From Micromonospora sp. WMMD961 (lineage in GTDB: Bacteria > Actinomycetota > Actinomycetes > Mycobacteriales > Micromonosporaceae), in NCBI RefSeq assembly GCF_029626145.1, contig NZ_JARUBJ010000002.1:1332501-1396500 (forward strand): 64,000 nt of DNA, written 5' to 3'. The notes beneath the pieces are model-generated. The model had not been told where the DNA came from. It worked only from the letters and a program-made list of their open reading frames with translations, and ran no database searches. The position numbers were made by a program, and so were the translations under genes. Every line of letters starts with the position of its first letter. Within the stretch, counting starts at the first letter, position 1. This document shows, in pieces, positions 51,598-63,971 of this stretch.

Positions 51598-52287
51598 ATG
51601 AGAGCCCGCGTACTGGTGGTCGACGACGACCCCGCGCTCGCTGAGATGCTCGGCATCGTGCTGCGCAGCGAGGGTTTCCAGCCCTCGTTCGTAGCCGACG
51701 GCGAGCGGGCGTTGGCGGCATTTCGCGATAGTCGTCCCGATATCGTGCTGCTCGACCTCATGCTGCCCGGAATGAGCGGCATCGACGTCGCGCGGTCCAT
51801 TCGGGCGGAGTCCGGCGTGCCGATTGTCATGCTCACCGCCAAGAGCGACACGGTGGACGTCGTGCTCGGACTGGAGTCCGGTGCCGACGACTACGTGGTC
51901 AAGCCGTTCAAGCCCAAGGAACTGGTCGCCCGGATGCGGGCCCGACTACGCCGGGGCGAGGACGTGGCGCCGGAGATGTTGACGATCGGGCCGCCCGACA
52001 ACCAGATCTCCATCGACGTGCCCGCGCACACCGTCAGTCGTAACGACGAGGAGGTGAAGCTGACTCCGCTGGAGTTCGACCTGCTGGTCGCGCTCGCTCG
52101 AAAGCCCCGTCAGGTCTTCACCCGTGAGGTGTTGCTGGAGCAGGTCTGGGGTTACCGGCACGCGGCCGACACCCGCCTGGTCAACGTGCACGTCCAACGG
52201 TTGCGCGCCAAGATCGAGCCGGACCCGGAGCGCCCGGAAATCATCCTCACCGTGCGGGGCGTGGGCTACAAGGCGGGGACCGGATAG
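51598..52287 (+). CDS. mtrA: MtrA response regulator
   Basis: 229 residues. The receiver has phospho-acceptor Asp in DIVLLDLMLPGMSG and VMLTAKSDTVDVVLGLESGA. The winged helix shows LTPLEFDLLVALARKPRQVF, EQVWGYRHAADTRLVNVHVQ and PEIILTVRGVGYKAG. It is near-identical in pattern to MtrA across actinobacteria, which controls cell division, wall metabolism and DNA replication genes. Followed by mtrB after 12 bp. Confidence 0.96.
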   Translation: MRARVLVVDDDPALAEMLGIVLRSEGFQPSFVADGERALAAFRDSRPDIVLLDLMLPGMSGIDVARSIRAESGVPIVMLTAKSDTVDVVLGLESGADDYVVKPFKPKELVARMRARLRRGEDVAPEMLTIGPPDNQISIDVPAHTVSRNDEEVKLTPLEFDLLVALARKPRQVFTREVLLEQVWGYRHAADTRLVNVHVQRLRAKIEPDPERPEIILTVRGVGYKAGTG

Positions 52288-52299
52288 CCTGGTCGCACT

Positions 52300-54141
52300 G
52301 TGTCGACCTCGCCGCCCACACCCTCCCCGAGCACCGCTGCCCGCCGGCCCAGCGCCGGCGGGGAGGTCTGGCGTGCGGTGAGCGGCCGGGTCGCCCGGGT
52401 GGTGGCCCGGGTGCATCAGACCTGGCGCCGCTCACTACAGGTCCGGGTCGTGACCATCACCTTGGTGGCGTCCAGTCTGCTGGTCGGCGGCTTCGCGTTC
52501 CTGATCGCCGACAAGATCACCACGATCCTGCTCGACAACGCCCGCAGCGACGTCCGGCAACGGGTGACCAGCGGCGCCAGCTACGCCACCAAGCAGGTCT
52601 CGCTCTACGGCCAGCCGCAGGAGGCGCAGCTCCAGGAGACGATCGACGACACGGTCAACTACCTCGCCGGAGGCGACCCCCAGCAGACCAGCGGGGTGGT
52701 GGTGGCGATCACGGCCGACGGCTATCCCGACCAGATCCAGACGCGCACCGCCCCCGCCGCGAACGTCCGGCCGCTGATCAGCCCCGAGCTGCGGGCCGCG
52801 ATCGCCGACGGCAAGGTGGCCAGCCAGATCCGCACCGGTCGGCTCACCGATGAGCCGACCAAATACCTGGTGTACGGCTCACCGGTGCCCACCCGCTTCG
52901 GCCAGATCGAGATCTACTACCTGGTGCCGTTGACCCGGCAGGACGTCACCGCCGCCGACGCCCGGGCCACCGTGGTGGCTACCGGGGTCGCCCTGGTGAT
53001 CCTTCTCGGGCTGCTCGCGGCGCTGGTCACCCGCCTGGTGGTCAACCCGGTCCGGGTCGCCGCGCGGACCGCCCAGCGGCTCTCCGCCGGCCTGCTCGAC
53101 CAACGGATGGTGGTCAACGGCGAGGACGACCTCGCCCTGCTCGCCGCCTCGTTCAACCAGATGGCCACCAACCTGCAACGGCAGATCCTGCGCCTGGAGG
53201 AGATGTCCCGTTTGCAGCGCCGCTTCACCTCCGACGTCTCGCACGAGCTGCGTACGCCGCTGACCACCGTCCGGATGGCCGCTGACCTGATCTTCGCCGA
53301 GCGCGACGAGTTCGACCCTGCGGTGGCCCGCAGCGCCGAGCTGCTCCAGGCCGAGTTGGACCGGTTCGAGGAGCTGCTCACCGACCTGTTGGAGATCAGT
53401 CGTTTCGACGCCGGCTTCGCCATGTTGGATTCCGAGCCGACCGACCTGGTGCCGGTGGTGCACCGGGTGGTCGACCGGCTGTCTGGGCTTGCCGAGCGGG
53501 TGGGCGTCCCGATCGAGCTCGACCTGCCGAACGCGCCGGTGATCGCCGAGGTCGACCCGCGTCGGGTCGAGCGGGTCCTGCGTAACCTGGTCGGCAACGC
53601 CGTCGAGCACGGCGAGGCCCGCCCGGTGCTGATCACCCTCGGCGTCGACGAGACCGCCGTGGCGATCACCGTCCGCGACCGTGGGGTGGGACTGAAGGTG
53701 GGCGAGGAGAAGTTGGTGTTCAACCGGTTCTGGCGGGCGGACCCGTCCCGGGCCCGGCAGACCGGTGGCACCGGTCTGGGCCTGTCGATCAGCCTGGAGG
53801 ACGCCCGGCTGCACGGCGGCTGGCTGGAGGCATGGGGCGCTCCCGGGCAGGGCGCGCAGTTCCGGCTCACGCTGCCGGCCCGCGCCGGTGACCGGCTGAC
53901 CACCTCGCCACTGCGACTGGTGCCGGCCGATGCCGCGCTGCCCTTCGGCGGACCTCGCGACGGTGGCCCGCTGGCCATCGGCCCCGGCACCGGTGGTGCG
54001 TTGGCGATCGGCCCCGGCAGCGGCGGCACCGTGGCGACCGGCCCCGGCGGGGCGTCGGCGACCGGCCCGGGCGGCGGTGCGGCGTCGGTGACCGGCCCGG
54101 CCTCGACCGGAGGCGAGCAGCGGGCGGAGGTGCGCTCATGA
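52300..54141 (+). CDS. mtrB: MtrB sensor histidine kinase
   Basis: 613 residues from GTG 52300. Two membrane helices (about 49-70 and 225-245) flank a sensor domain of about 155 residues. HAMP, the H-box RRFTSDVSHELRTPLTTVRM, the N-box VLRNLVGNAVEHG and GTGLGLSISLEDARLHGG follow. A long Gly/Ala/Thr/Pro tail of about 60 residues with repeats of the form [IT]GPG[TSG]GG is species-variable. It phosphorylates MtrA; LpqB modulates it. Confidence 0.96.
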   Translation: MSTSPPTPSPSTAARRPSAGGEVWRAVSGRVARVVARVHQTWRRSLQVRVVTITLVASSLLVGGFAFLIADKITTILLDNARSDVRQRVTSGASYATKQVSLYGQPQEAQLQETIDDTVNYLAGGDPQQTSGVVVAITADGYPDQIQTRTAPAANVRPLISPELRAAIADGKVASQIRTGRLTDEPTKYLVYGSPVPTRFGQIEIYYLVPLTRQDVTAADARATVVATGVALVILLGLLAALVTRLVVNPVRVAARTAQRLSAGLLDQRMVVNGEDDLALLAASFNQMATNLQRQILRLEEMSRLQRRFTSDVSHELRTPLTTVRMAADLIFAERDEFDPAVARSAELLQAELDRFEELLTDLLEISRFDAGFAMLDSEPTDLVPVVHRVVDRLSGLAERVGVPIELDLPNAPVIAEVDPRRVERVLRNLVGNAVEHGEARPVLITLGVDETAVAITVRDRGVGLKVGEEKLVFNRFWRADPSRARQTGGTGLGLSISLEDARLHGGWLEAWGAPGQGAQFRLTLPARAGDRLTTSPLRLVPADAALPFGGPRDGGPLAIGPGTGGALAIGPGSGGTVATGPGGASATGPGGGAASVTGPASTGGEQRAEVRS

Positions 54142-55955
54142 GACGACCCTCCCTGCTGGGGGCACTGGGTGTGGTGGTGCTGCTGGGTGCCGGCTGTGGC
54201 ATCCCGGCCGGCTCCGACGTGCGGGTGGACGGCAAGGGTGGCGCCGTGACCGGGGCCGGCGTGGTCGACCTGCGCAGCGGTGAGCCGCCGACCCGGCCGT
54301 CCAGCGGCAGCGACAACGAGATGTTCGTGCGCAACTTCCTGTCCGCCGCCGCAGGTGAGCCGGACCGCGCCTACGAGCGGGTCAAGGCGTACGTCGCCCC
54401 GGAGTCCAAGTCTCGCCTGCAGGACAAGAAGGGCAGCGAGGTCGCGCTGAACGTGGTCCGGCTGCGCGAGGCGGTCTACACCCTGAACAGCGACAACACC
54501 ACCACCGTCAAGATCAGCGTGCAGCAGATCGGTGTGCTGCGGGCCAACGGCGTCCTGGCACCGCCCGTCGCGACCGAGACGGAGTACGAGTTCCGGCTCC
54601 GCAGCGCGGCGTTCGACGGCGGTGCCAACGACGAGCGTGCCGGCCTCTACGTCGTCGACCCGCCGAACGTGCTGCTGCTCAGCGACGCCGCCCTCAAGCG
54701 GTACTACCAGGACGAGTTGATCTACTTCTGGAGTTCCGACCGCAGCCGCCTGGTGCCCGACCAGCGCTACCGGCCGCTGGCCGTGCCCATCGAGCGTCGG
54801 GTCAACGAGGTGGTGAAGTGGCTGGTCGGTGGCCCTTCCGACTGGTTGCGCCCGGGTGTCGTCGGGCTGCCCGACCGCACCGAGCTGATCAACAACGCCA
54901 CCGGCGCGGACAGCCGGTGGGAGGTCAACCTCGACATGTCCGGTGACGACCGGAACGGGATCGACCAGCTGATCACCCAACTCGCCTGGTCACTCGGTGA
55001 CCTGACGGGCGAGCTGGAGTTGAAGATCCGCAACAACTCGCAGCCCGTGCAGGACCTGGCCGAGCGGCGAAACGCCCGACAGCTCTACCCGAACGCCGAC
55101 AGCCCGCAGCGGTTCGGCGTGTACGAGGGTGCGATCCACCCGCTCGACTTCGACGGCGAGCTCAGCGGGACGGTGCCGCTGGCACCCGAGGCCAACCGCA
55201 ACATCGTCTCCGCCGGCCTCGCGGTGGCCAAGGACCGGCGGATCCTCGCCGCGATGATCACCACGGGCAGCAGCAACGGTCGGTACCGTCTGTCGGTGGG
55301 CACCGGTGCCGCGCCGATCACCGTCGTCAGCCGCAGCGACACCGAGCACACCTCGATGAGCCGCCCGGTCTGGCTGCGTACCGCCGACTCCCGGGCCGGT
55401 CGCGGCCTGGTGGTCGCGGACGGGAAGCTCTACCGGTTCGACGAGGCGGCCCGGATGTACCAGGTGCCGCTCAACCTGCCCTCCGGCGACGTCAGCGCGG
55501 TTGCCGCCGCACTGGACGGCCAGCGGGTCGCGCTGATCTCCGGGGGCCAGCTCTACGTCGCCGCGGTGAACCTCGACGGCGGCGGGGTCTCGATCGGGCC
55601 GCCCCGGCAGGTGGCCACCTCGCTGACCGGCCTCACGGCGGTCGACTGGGGCCGGGAGGACCGGCTGGTGGTGGCGGGGTCGGCGGGCCAGCAGGCGATC
55701 TACGAGATCAGCGTCGACGGTGCCCTGGAGACACCCCTACGGACCGACGTGGGTGCCAAGGTCAACCACCTGACGGCGTACCCGACCAACCGCACCGTGC
55801 GGGCACCCAGCGGGGCCTACATGTACGAGGCGAACGGGGTGGCCTACCGGAGCAGTCCGTTCGAGCGGATCGAGCCCGAGCGGGTGCGGGACATCCCCTC
55901 GGTGCCGGCTGGCGTCCGCCCGAGCAACCCGTCGGCACCGTTCTTCCTCTACTGA
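54138..55955 (+). CDS. lpqB: LpqB lipoprotein, MtrB accessory factor
   Basis: 605 residues from ATG 54138 (ATGA overlap with mtrB). Lipoprotein signal with lipidated C20 (LLGAGCGIPAG). There is a GerMN-like domain in the middle (VPIERRVNEVVKWLVGGPS) and a beta-propeller C-terminal half. LpqB binds the outside domain of MtrB and tunes MtrA activity. The gene order mtrA-mtrB-lpqB is conserved. Confidence 0.95.
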   Translation: MRRPSLLGALGVVVLLGAGCGIPAGSDVRVDGKGGAVTGAGVVDLRSGEPPTRPSSGSDNEMFVRNFLSAAAGEPDRAYERVKAYVAPESKSRLQDKKGSEVALNVVRLREAVYTLNSDNTTTVKISVQQIGVLRANGVLAPPVATETEYEFRLRSAAFDGGANDERAGLYVVDPPNVLLLSDAALKRYYQDELIYFWSSDRSRLVPDQRYRPLAVPIERRVNEVVKWLVGGPSDWLRPGVVGLPDRTELINNATGADSRWEVNLDMSGDDRNGIDQLITQLAWSLGDLTGELELKIRNNSQPVQDLAERRNARQLYPNADSPQRFGVYEGAIHPLDFDGELSGTVPLAPEANRNIVSAGLAVAKDRRILAAMITTGSSNGRYRLSVGTGAAPITVVSRSDTEHTSMSRPVWLRTADSRAGRGLVVADGKLYRFDEAARMYQVPLNLPSGDVSAVAAALDGQRVALISGGQLYVAAVNLDGGGVSIGPPRQVATSLTGLTAVDWGREDRLVVAGSAGQQAIYEISVDGALETPLRTDVGAKVNHLTAYPTNRTVRAPSGAYMYEANGVAYRSSPFERIEPERVRDIPSVPAGVRPSNPSAPFFLY

Positions 55956-55959
55956 CCCG

Positions 55960-56667
55960 GTGAGCGGGCTCTGGGCGGACCTCGCCGACCTGGTACTGCC
56001 CACCACCTGCGCAGGTTGTCGGGAGCGGCGGCCCGGCCTGCGACACGGGGTCTGTCCGGCCTGCGTCACGGCGCTGGAGGCGCTGCGGCCACGGTCGGTT
56101 CGGCCCACACCCGCCCCGCCGGGCCTGCCGCCCTGTGTCGCGCTCGGCCCGTACGCCGGCCCGCTGCGCGAGGCTCTGCTGGCGTACAAGGAACACGGCC
56201 GGCACGGGCTGGCCCGTCCGCTCGGCGCGCTGCTCGCGGAGGTCGTCGCGGCGGCGGTCGGTGACGCCCGCCCGCTGGCGCTGGTCCCCGTCCCGGACAC
56301 CGCGGCGGCGGCCCGGTCCCGGTACGGGGATCACCTGGACCGGTTGGCCCGGCACTGCGCGGCCCGCCTCACACGGAGTGGCTGGGTGGTGCGGGTGCAC
56401 CGTCCGCTGCGTGCGTTGCCCCGGCCGGACTCGGTCACCCTGGACAGCATCGGGCGGGCGAGGGCGGCCGAGGCAGCGTTCCGGCCGCGTTCCACCGCGC
56501 TCGGCCGGGAGCGTGCCACGAGCGGGACGCCGGTCGTGGTGCTGCTCGACGACATCGTCACCACCGGCGTCACCCTGGCCGCCGCAGCCCGGGTGCTGAC
56601 CGCGACCGGGTGGGCACCGAGTGTCGCCGCGGTGCTCGCGGCGACCGAGAAAAGACCCCACTCGTAA
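55960..56667 (+). CDS. comF: ComF-family phosphoribosyltransferase-like protein
   Basis: 235 residues from GTG 55960, four bases after lpqB. An N-terminal zinc-ribbon (CAGCRERRPGLRHGVCPAC) is followed by the PRTase domain with YKEHGRHGLARPLG and the PRPP loop VVLLDDIVTTGVTLAAA. ComF proteins take part in DNA uptake in naturally competent bacteria; here the role is unproven. The same neighbour order occurs in mycobacteria. Confidence 0.92.
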   Translation: MSGLWADLADLVLPTTCAGCRERRPGLRHGVCPACVTALEALRPRSVRPTPAPPGLPPCVALGPYAGPLREALLAYKEHGRHGLARPLGALLAEVVAAAVGDARPLALVPVPDTAAAARSRYGDHLDRLARHCAARLTRSGWVVRVHRPLRALPRPDSVTLDSIGRARAAEAAFRPRSTALGRERATSGTPVVVLLDDIVTTGVTLAAAARVLTATGWAPSVAAVLAATEKRPHS

Positions 56668-56913
56668 CCGATCGTGTTTCCGTTTCACCCATTGGTGTAC
56701 GAGCTGCGAGAAATCCTGGGCTGTCTCGGCAACATGGGGTGACTGCCGGGCAAACTGGAGTTAGCGTTTCGCTGTCGGGGGTAGGAGGTCTTTCCACCCG
56801 CCCCTGGCGGTGAGAGGAGGCGTAGCCGTACCAACCGGTCGACGCCAGCGGGTCTCCCCACGGCGCGCGACCGGGTCAGCCGGATCGAAGACCGTCCGAA
56901 CAAGGGAGGTCAC

Positions 56914-57549
56914 GTGGACATCGTGGTCAAGGGCCGAAACGTCGAAGTGCCGGACCATTACCGGGTGCACGTAGCCGAGAAACTCGCAAAGATCGAACGC
57001 TACGACCACAAGCTTATCCGTGTCGATGTCGAGCTGTTTCACGAGCGCAATCCGCGCCAGGCCGACCACTGCCAGCGGGTGGAGATCACCTGCGTTTCCC
57101 GGGGCCCGGTGATTCGGGCCGAAGCCTGCACGAACGACTTCTACAGCGCCCTCGACGCGGCCATCGCCAAGCTCGACACCCGGCTGCGCCGCGCGGCCGA
57201 CCGTCGCCGCGTACACCGGGGTCGGCACGCGCCGATCTCCGTCGCCGAGGCCACCGCGGGCCTCCCCGTGGACCTGGTGGCCCCCGCGCTGAGCGCACCG
57301 GCCGACGGCGCCCGCGGCGGCACCGCCGTCGCGGAGCGGGTCGAGGAGGAGTACGACGACCAGCAGCCGTGGCACATCGCCCGGGAGAAGGTGCACCCGG
57401 CGGAGCCGATGACGATCGACGACGCGTTGTTCGAGATGGAACTGGTCGGCCACGACTTCTACCTGTTCCAGGACAAGGAGTCCGGCCGCCCCAGCGTCGT
57501 CTACCGGCGTCACGCCTACGACTACGGCATCATCTCCCTCGCCACCTGA
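56914..57549 (+). CDS. hpf: long-form ribosome hibernation-promoting factor
   Basis: 211 residues from GTG 56914 (AAGGGAGG upstream). The N-terminal S30AE domain (MDIVVKGRNVEVPDHYRVHV, KIERYDHKLIRVDVEL) occupies the ribosome's mRNA channel. A 50-residue linker and the C-terminal dimerisation domain (PMTIDDALFEMELVGHDFYL, VVYRRHAYDYGIISL) join two 70S ribosomes. The 246 bp upstream hold no gene. Confidence 0.95.
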   Translation: MDIVVKGRNVEVPDHYRVHVAEKLAKIERYDHKLIRVDVELFHERNPRQADHCQRVEITCVSRGPVIRAEACTNDFYSALDAAIAKLDTRLRRAADRRRVHRGRHAPISVAEATAGLPVDLVAPALSAPADGARGGTAVAERVEEEYDDQQPWHIAREKVHPAEPMTIDDALFEMELVGHDFYLFQDKESGRPSVVYRRHAYDYGIISLAT

Positions 57550-57567
57550 CCGGCCCCTGACCGTGTC

Positions 57568-57612
57568 GATCAGGGAGTTGTGGTGGGGGCGTCCCGCCGC
57601 AACTCCCTGATC
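57568..57612. repeat. dispersed palindromic repeat, short copy 5
   Basis: Arms GATCAGGGAGTTG (57568-57580) and CAACTCCCTGATC (57600-57612) are perfect, with a 19-nt spacer. TCAGG replaces TCATGG of the other copies on both arms. It lies between the convergent hpf and GNAT genes and could terminate both. Confidence 0.8.
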
Positions 57613-57617
57613 CGGTC

Positions 57618-58730
57618 TCAGCGCAGATCGCCGGGGAGCAGCGCGAACGTCAGATCGTCCAGACGGGTGCCCTCGAGGCCCGGCAGGCGGCCACGCTGTA
57701 GGCCCTCCCGGTGGAACCCGGCCCGCTCCAGCACCCGGTGCGACGCACTGTTGTCCGGCACCGTGCCGGCGGCCAGCCGGGCGATGCCGGCCGCGCCGAA
57801 CGCCCAGGCCGCGAGCAGCCGGACCGCCCGCGTCGCGTACCCCCGGCCGCGCCAGTCGGGTAACAGGGCATAGCCGATCGACGCCTCGCCGCCGGCCACA
57901 TCGGTGTACGACAACCCGCAGCTGCCCGCCGGCTGCCCGCTGGCCACGTCCGTGATCAGCAGCCGGGCGATCTCGCCGGTCAGCCATCCGCTCTCCGCCA
58001 TACGGCAGCGACGCTCGATCGCCTCCCGCGTCGGCGGTACGGGCGGCGCCTGGTTCGCCACCACCTCGGGTCGGCTGTGCAGCCGGTGCATCAGCTCAGC
58101 GTCGCCCGGCGCGAGCCGCCGCAGCGCCACCACCTGATCGGTGAGCACCCCGTCGGGCAGGTCGGGCAGCAGTCGGGCGGCCGGGCCGGGCGGATCGTCG
58201 ACGAGGCGTACCCAGGCCAGCAGGTCGTGCCGCCCCCCGTCGCGGGCGCTACCGGCGGACCGGCGCGACCCCTCGTAGCGGAAGCCGGCGGCCAGCGCGA
58301 CCCGCTGGCTCGGCGTGTTCTCCGGGTGGGTGAGCAGCTCCAGTCGAGCCGTCCCCGAGCCGAACGCGTGCTCGGCGAGCGCGCGGGTCGCCGCTGTGGC
58401 CACCCCACGTCCGCGCGCCGCCGGGCACACCCAGTAGCCGATCTCGGCCTGCCCCCGTGCGGGCACCGGGTTGGACAGCCCCACCGTGCCGAGCAGTCGG
58501 TCCGTGGCCGGGTCCGCGATGGCGTACGCCGCGCCGCCGCCGGTCCAGGCCGCCGGAGCGCCCGCCTCGATCCACCAACGGGCGTCGACCTCGGTGTACG
58601 GCGCTGGCACGCCGGTCATGAACCGTTGGCTGACCGGGTCGGCCAAGCCGTCGACGATGTCTGCGGTGTCCTCGGCGCGGAACGGCCGCAGCCGCACCCC
58701 GTACGCCTCGACGACCTGCCGGAGGCTCAC
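57618..58730 (-). CDS. double GNAT acetyltransferase
   Basis: 370 residues from GTG 58730, overlapping the upstream gene by 4 bp. Two GNAT domains are fused: the first with YWVCPAARGRGVATAATRAL (acetyl-CoA loop R-G-x-G-x-A), the second with YALLPDWRGRGYATRAVRLL. Both are of the RimJ/RimL type acting on protein N-termini or small amines. The acceptor is unknown. Confidence 0.88.
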   Translation of the reverse strand: MSLRQVVEAYGVRLRPFRAEDTADIVDGLADPVSQRFMTGVPAPYTEVDARWWIEAGAPAAWTGGGAAYAIADPATDRLLGTVGLSNPVPARGQAEIGYWVCPAARGRGVATAATRALAEHAFGSGTARLELLTHPENTPSQRVALAAGFRYEGSRRSAGSARDGGRHDLLAWVRLVDDPPGPAARLLPDLPDGVLTDQVVALRRLAPGDAELMHRLHSRPEVVANQAPPVPPTREAIERRCRMAESGWLTGEIARLLITDVASGQPAGSCGLSYTDVAGGEASIGYALLPDWRGRGYATRAVRLLAAWAFGAAGIARLAAGTVPDNSASHRVLERAGFHREGLQRGRLPGLEGTRLDDLTFALLPGDLR

Positions 58731-59878
58731 GTCAGGTCCTTGGCGAGCAGCGCGCCCACCCACACGTCGACGCGCTCGCCCCGGTGCTGCACCCCGCCCC
58801 GGGCGGTCCCCTCGACGGTGAAGCCCGCCTTCTCCGCCGCCCGGCGGGACGAGGTGTTGCCCACGTTCGCCCGCCACTCGATCCGGGCCAGGCCCAACGT
58901 GCTGAAGCCCCAGGCGCTGAGGGCGACCAGCGCGGCCGGCAGGTAACCCCGGCCACGGGCCTCCGGGGCGGTCATGTACCCCACGTCCGCCACCAGCGGG
59001 TCGCCGGGTGAGAGCCGAAGGTCGATCGTGCCCACGTACCGGTCGTCGGGGTCGGCGATCACGAAACAGGAAGCGTCCCCCCGCGCCCAGACGTCCCTGC
59101 CGTAGGCCAGGTAACCCTGGGCGTCGGTGCGGTCGTACGGGTCCGGCACCGTGGTCCAGCGGATGCTCTCCGGGTCCTGGCAGGTGCGCACCACGTCGTC
59201 CAGGTCCTGCTCCTCCATCTGCCGCAGCCGCAGCTCGCCGGGTGCCGCCGTGGCGAACAGGACAGGCTGCGGGCGGCCGAAGACGGCGGCCCGCCGGGCG
59301 GCCAGGGTGCCCGGACCGGCCGGCCCGGTCGAGCCGGGGGCGGGCACCTCGCCGGGCAGCAACGAGCCGATCCAGCCGTCCGCAGCGCCGGGCAGCGCCG
59401 GGTGGGTCAGCCGCAGCCGCCCGTCGACCCGGAAACCGGACCGGAGCGCCACCAGCCGGGAGGCGTGGTTGCCCACCTCGGCCTGCCAGATCAGCCGACG
59501 TAGCCCCAGGCCGTCGAAGGACCAGCGGGCCACCGCTCGGGTGGCCCGGACCATCACCCCACGGCCCCGCGCCCACGGGGCGGTCCAGTAGCCGATCTCA
59601 CCGGTGCCGGCCGGGTCGATGGAGATCAACCCGCACGACCCGAGCAGATCACCGGTCGCCGGGTCGCAGACCGCGAACGGCGCTCCGGTGCCCTCCGCCC
59701 AGGCCCGCCCGCTCACCTCGGTGACGAAACCGTGAGCGTGTTCCGGTCCATAGGGGCGCGGCACGGTGGTCCAGCGCTGGATGTCCGGATCCTGGCAGGC
59801 CCGGTGCACGGCCTCGGCATCCGCCTCCCGCCAGGGTCGCAGCAGCACGCCGTCCTCGATGATCTCCACGGGCTCCAC
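58727..59878 (-). CDS. double GNAT acetyltransferase
   Basis: 383 residues from GTG 59878 (GTG 59869 also possible). Again two RimJ/RimL-like GNAT domains: GYWTAPWARGRGVMVRATRA and GYMTAPEARGRGYLPAALVA, each followed by an R-x-x-A/G-x-V-G-N segment. It is translationally coupled to the next double-GNAT gene, so four related domains are made together. Substrates unknown. Divergent from secA. Confidence 0.88.
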   Translation of the reverse strand: MEPVEIIEDGVLLRPWREADAEAVHRACQDPDIQRWTTVPRPYGPEHAHGFVTEVSGRAWAEGTGAPFAVCDPATGDLLGSCGLISIDPAGTGEIGYWTAPWARGRGVMVRATRAVARWSFDGLGLRRLIWQAEVGNHASRLVALRSGFRVDGRLRLTHPALPGAADGWIGSLLPGEVPAPGSTGPAGPGTLAARRAAVFGRPQPVLFATAAPGELRLRQMEEQDLDDVVRTCQDPESIRWTTVPDPYDRTDAQGYLAYGRDVWARGDASCFVIADPDDRYVGTIDLRLSPGDPLVADVGYMTAPEARGRGYLPAALVALSAWGFSTLGLARIEWRANVGNTSSRRAAEKAGFTVEGTARGGVQHRGERVDVWVGALLAKDLT

Positions 59879-60046
59879 TCGTGCATCGTGCCGCAACGTT
59901 CGCCGACGGCGTAACCGGATAACGTCCCCGGCGTACCTGCTACGCGAGTTATGTCGGGTTCGCCGCGGTAGACCCCTGCTACCAGTGACCATCACGCCGA
60001 TGGAGCGCCTACGATGGTTCGAGACCGTCTAGGGGAGCGTTGATCC

Positions 60047-62974
<2,928 letters not shown>

Positions 62975-62987
62975 CCGACAGCAACCT

Positions 62988-63028
62988 GACGAACGGGTCC
63001 CGGCCATTCAGGCCGGGACCCGTTCGTC
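62988..63028. terminator. secA terminator
   Basis: A perfect 18-bp stem (62988-63005 with 63011-63028) and an ATTCA loop, 14 bases after the secA stop codon. One of the longest perfect hairpins in the window. Confidence 0.9.
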
Positions 63029-63198
63029 GTCTCCGGCCCTTTTCGCGCCCAACCCGTCCACCGGCTCACCGCCACCGGCCTGTCCGCGCGGTCACGTCGC
63101 GGGCGCGGCAGGCTTGCTCGCCCGTGCCCGTGCCCGTGGCCGTGGCCGTGGCCCGGTCCAGCCGGGCCGGGCCTGACCCGGCTCCGGGGGGCCGTGTG

Positions 63199-63789
63199 TC
63201 AGAGGACGTGTAGTGCGGTGCAGAGCCAGCGACCGCGACGATGTTCCAGACGGAGCGCCATCGCCCAACTCTGGCCGGCCGTGCCGGTGAGGACGGCGGC
63301 CGCCTCCACTGCGGCTTCCCGGGGCTCACAGACGCGCAGCCGGAGCAGTCGGACCGCTGGCCGGGTCGTGCGGCGGCGAGGTGCGCCGGTTCGGGTGGAC
63401 GCGCGGGCCAGCTCGGCCAGTAGGTCACCAGCTCGTGGTGGGTCGAGCAGTGCGCGCAACTGTGCCGGCGAACGGTAGCCGTTGATCACTTCCAGGCAGG
63501 TGCCCACGAATCGATGCGCGGCTCGGGTGGATTCCGGGGCGGTTGCCGGGGGTAGCGACGCGGCCGGGTGAGTGGCGGACCGTGTGCGCACTGGGCGGAG
63601 AGCCGCCCGGCGCTCGGGAGGTCGCACCGGGTCCGGTCGGGTCGAGGCGAACAGGTCGAGGGCGAGCTGGCCGTGAGTAGGCACCGGCCAGTACGAGTCG
63701 TCGGCCTCGTCGGCGTACGGGGGGTCGACCGGTGGGACGGGGCGCATCCGCACGGGAGGTCGGGAAGGGCTGGGCCGCGCTTCGCTCAT
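63199..63789 (-). CDS. Rv3235-family protein
   Basis: 196 residues from ATG 63789 (ATG 63792 also in frame). The N-terminal half is disordered and Pro/Arg-rich. The conserved C-terminal domain reads AHRFVGTCLEVINGYRSPAQ, VRLLRLRVCEPREAAVEAA and SWAMALRLEHRRGRWLCTALHVL. The family lies near secA in actinobacteria; its function is unknown, although its fold has been compared with SecA-linked proteins. Low-GC bases upstream at about 63810-63850 may hold its promoter. Confidence 0.88.
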   Translation of the reverse strand: MSEARPSPSRPPVRMRPVPPVDPPYADEADDSYWPVPTHGQLALDLFASTRPDPVRPPERRAALRPVRTRSATHPAASLPPATAPESTRAAHRFVGTCLEVINGYRSPAQLRALLDPPRAGDLLAELARASTRTGAPRRRTTRPAVRLLRLRVCEPREAAVEAAAVLTGTAGQSWAMALRLEHRRGRWLCTALHVL

Positions 63790-63904
63790 CATGCCCCCTG
63801 GTTCTTGCGTTTGCCTTCGTTTGCATACGACAACCCATTCTCGATAACGGAGCGGTGTCGGTCAATGCCCTCGCGGCGGACTCACCAGTCGGCAGGCGAT
63901 GATT

Positions 63905-63971
63905 CACTCGACTTCGCCGAAGTCGGGGCGTTCCTACGACCCTGACACCCCAACTTCGGCGAACTGGAGTG
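63905..63971. repeat. imperfect inverted repeat near the right edge
   Basis: 63905-63930 pairs with 63946-63971 at 22 of 26 positions. Each arm also contains the smaller palindrome TTCGCCGAA or TTCGGCGAA. No gene is visible between 63793 and the right edge at 64000. Confidence 0.65.
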
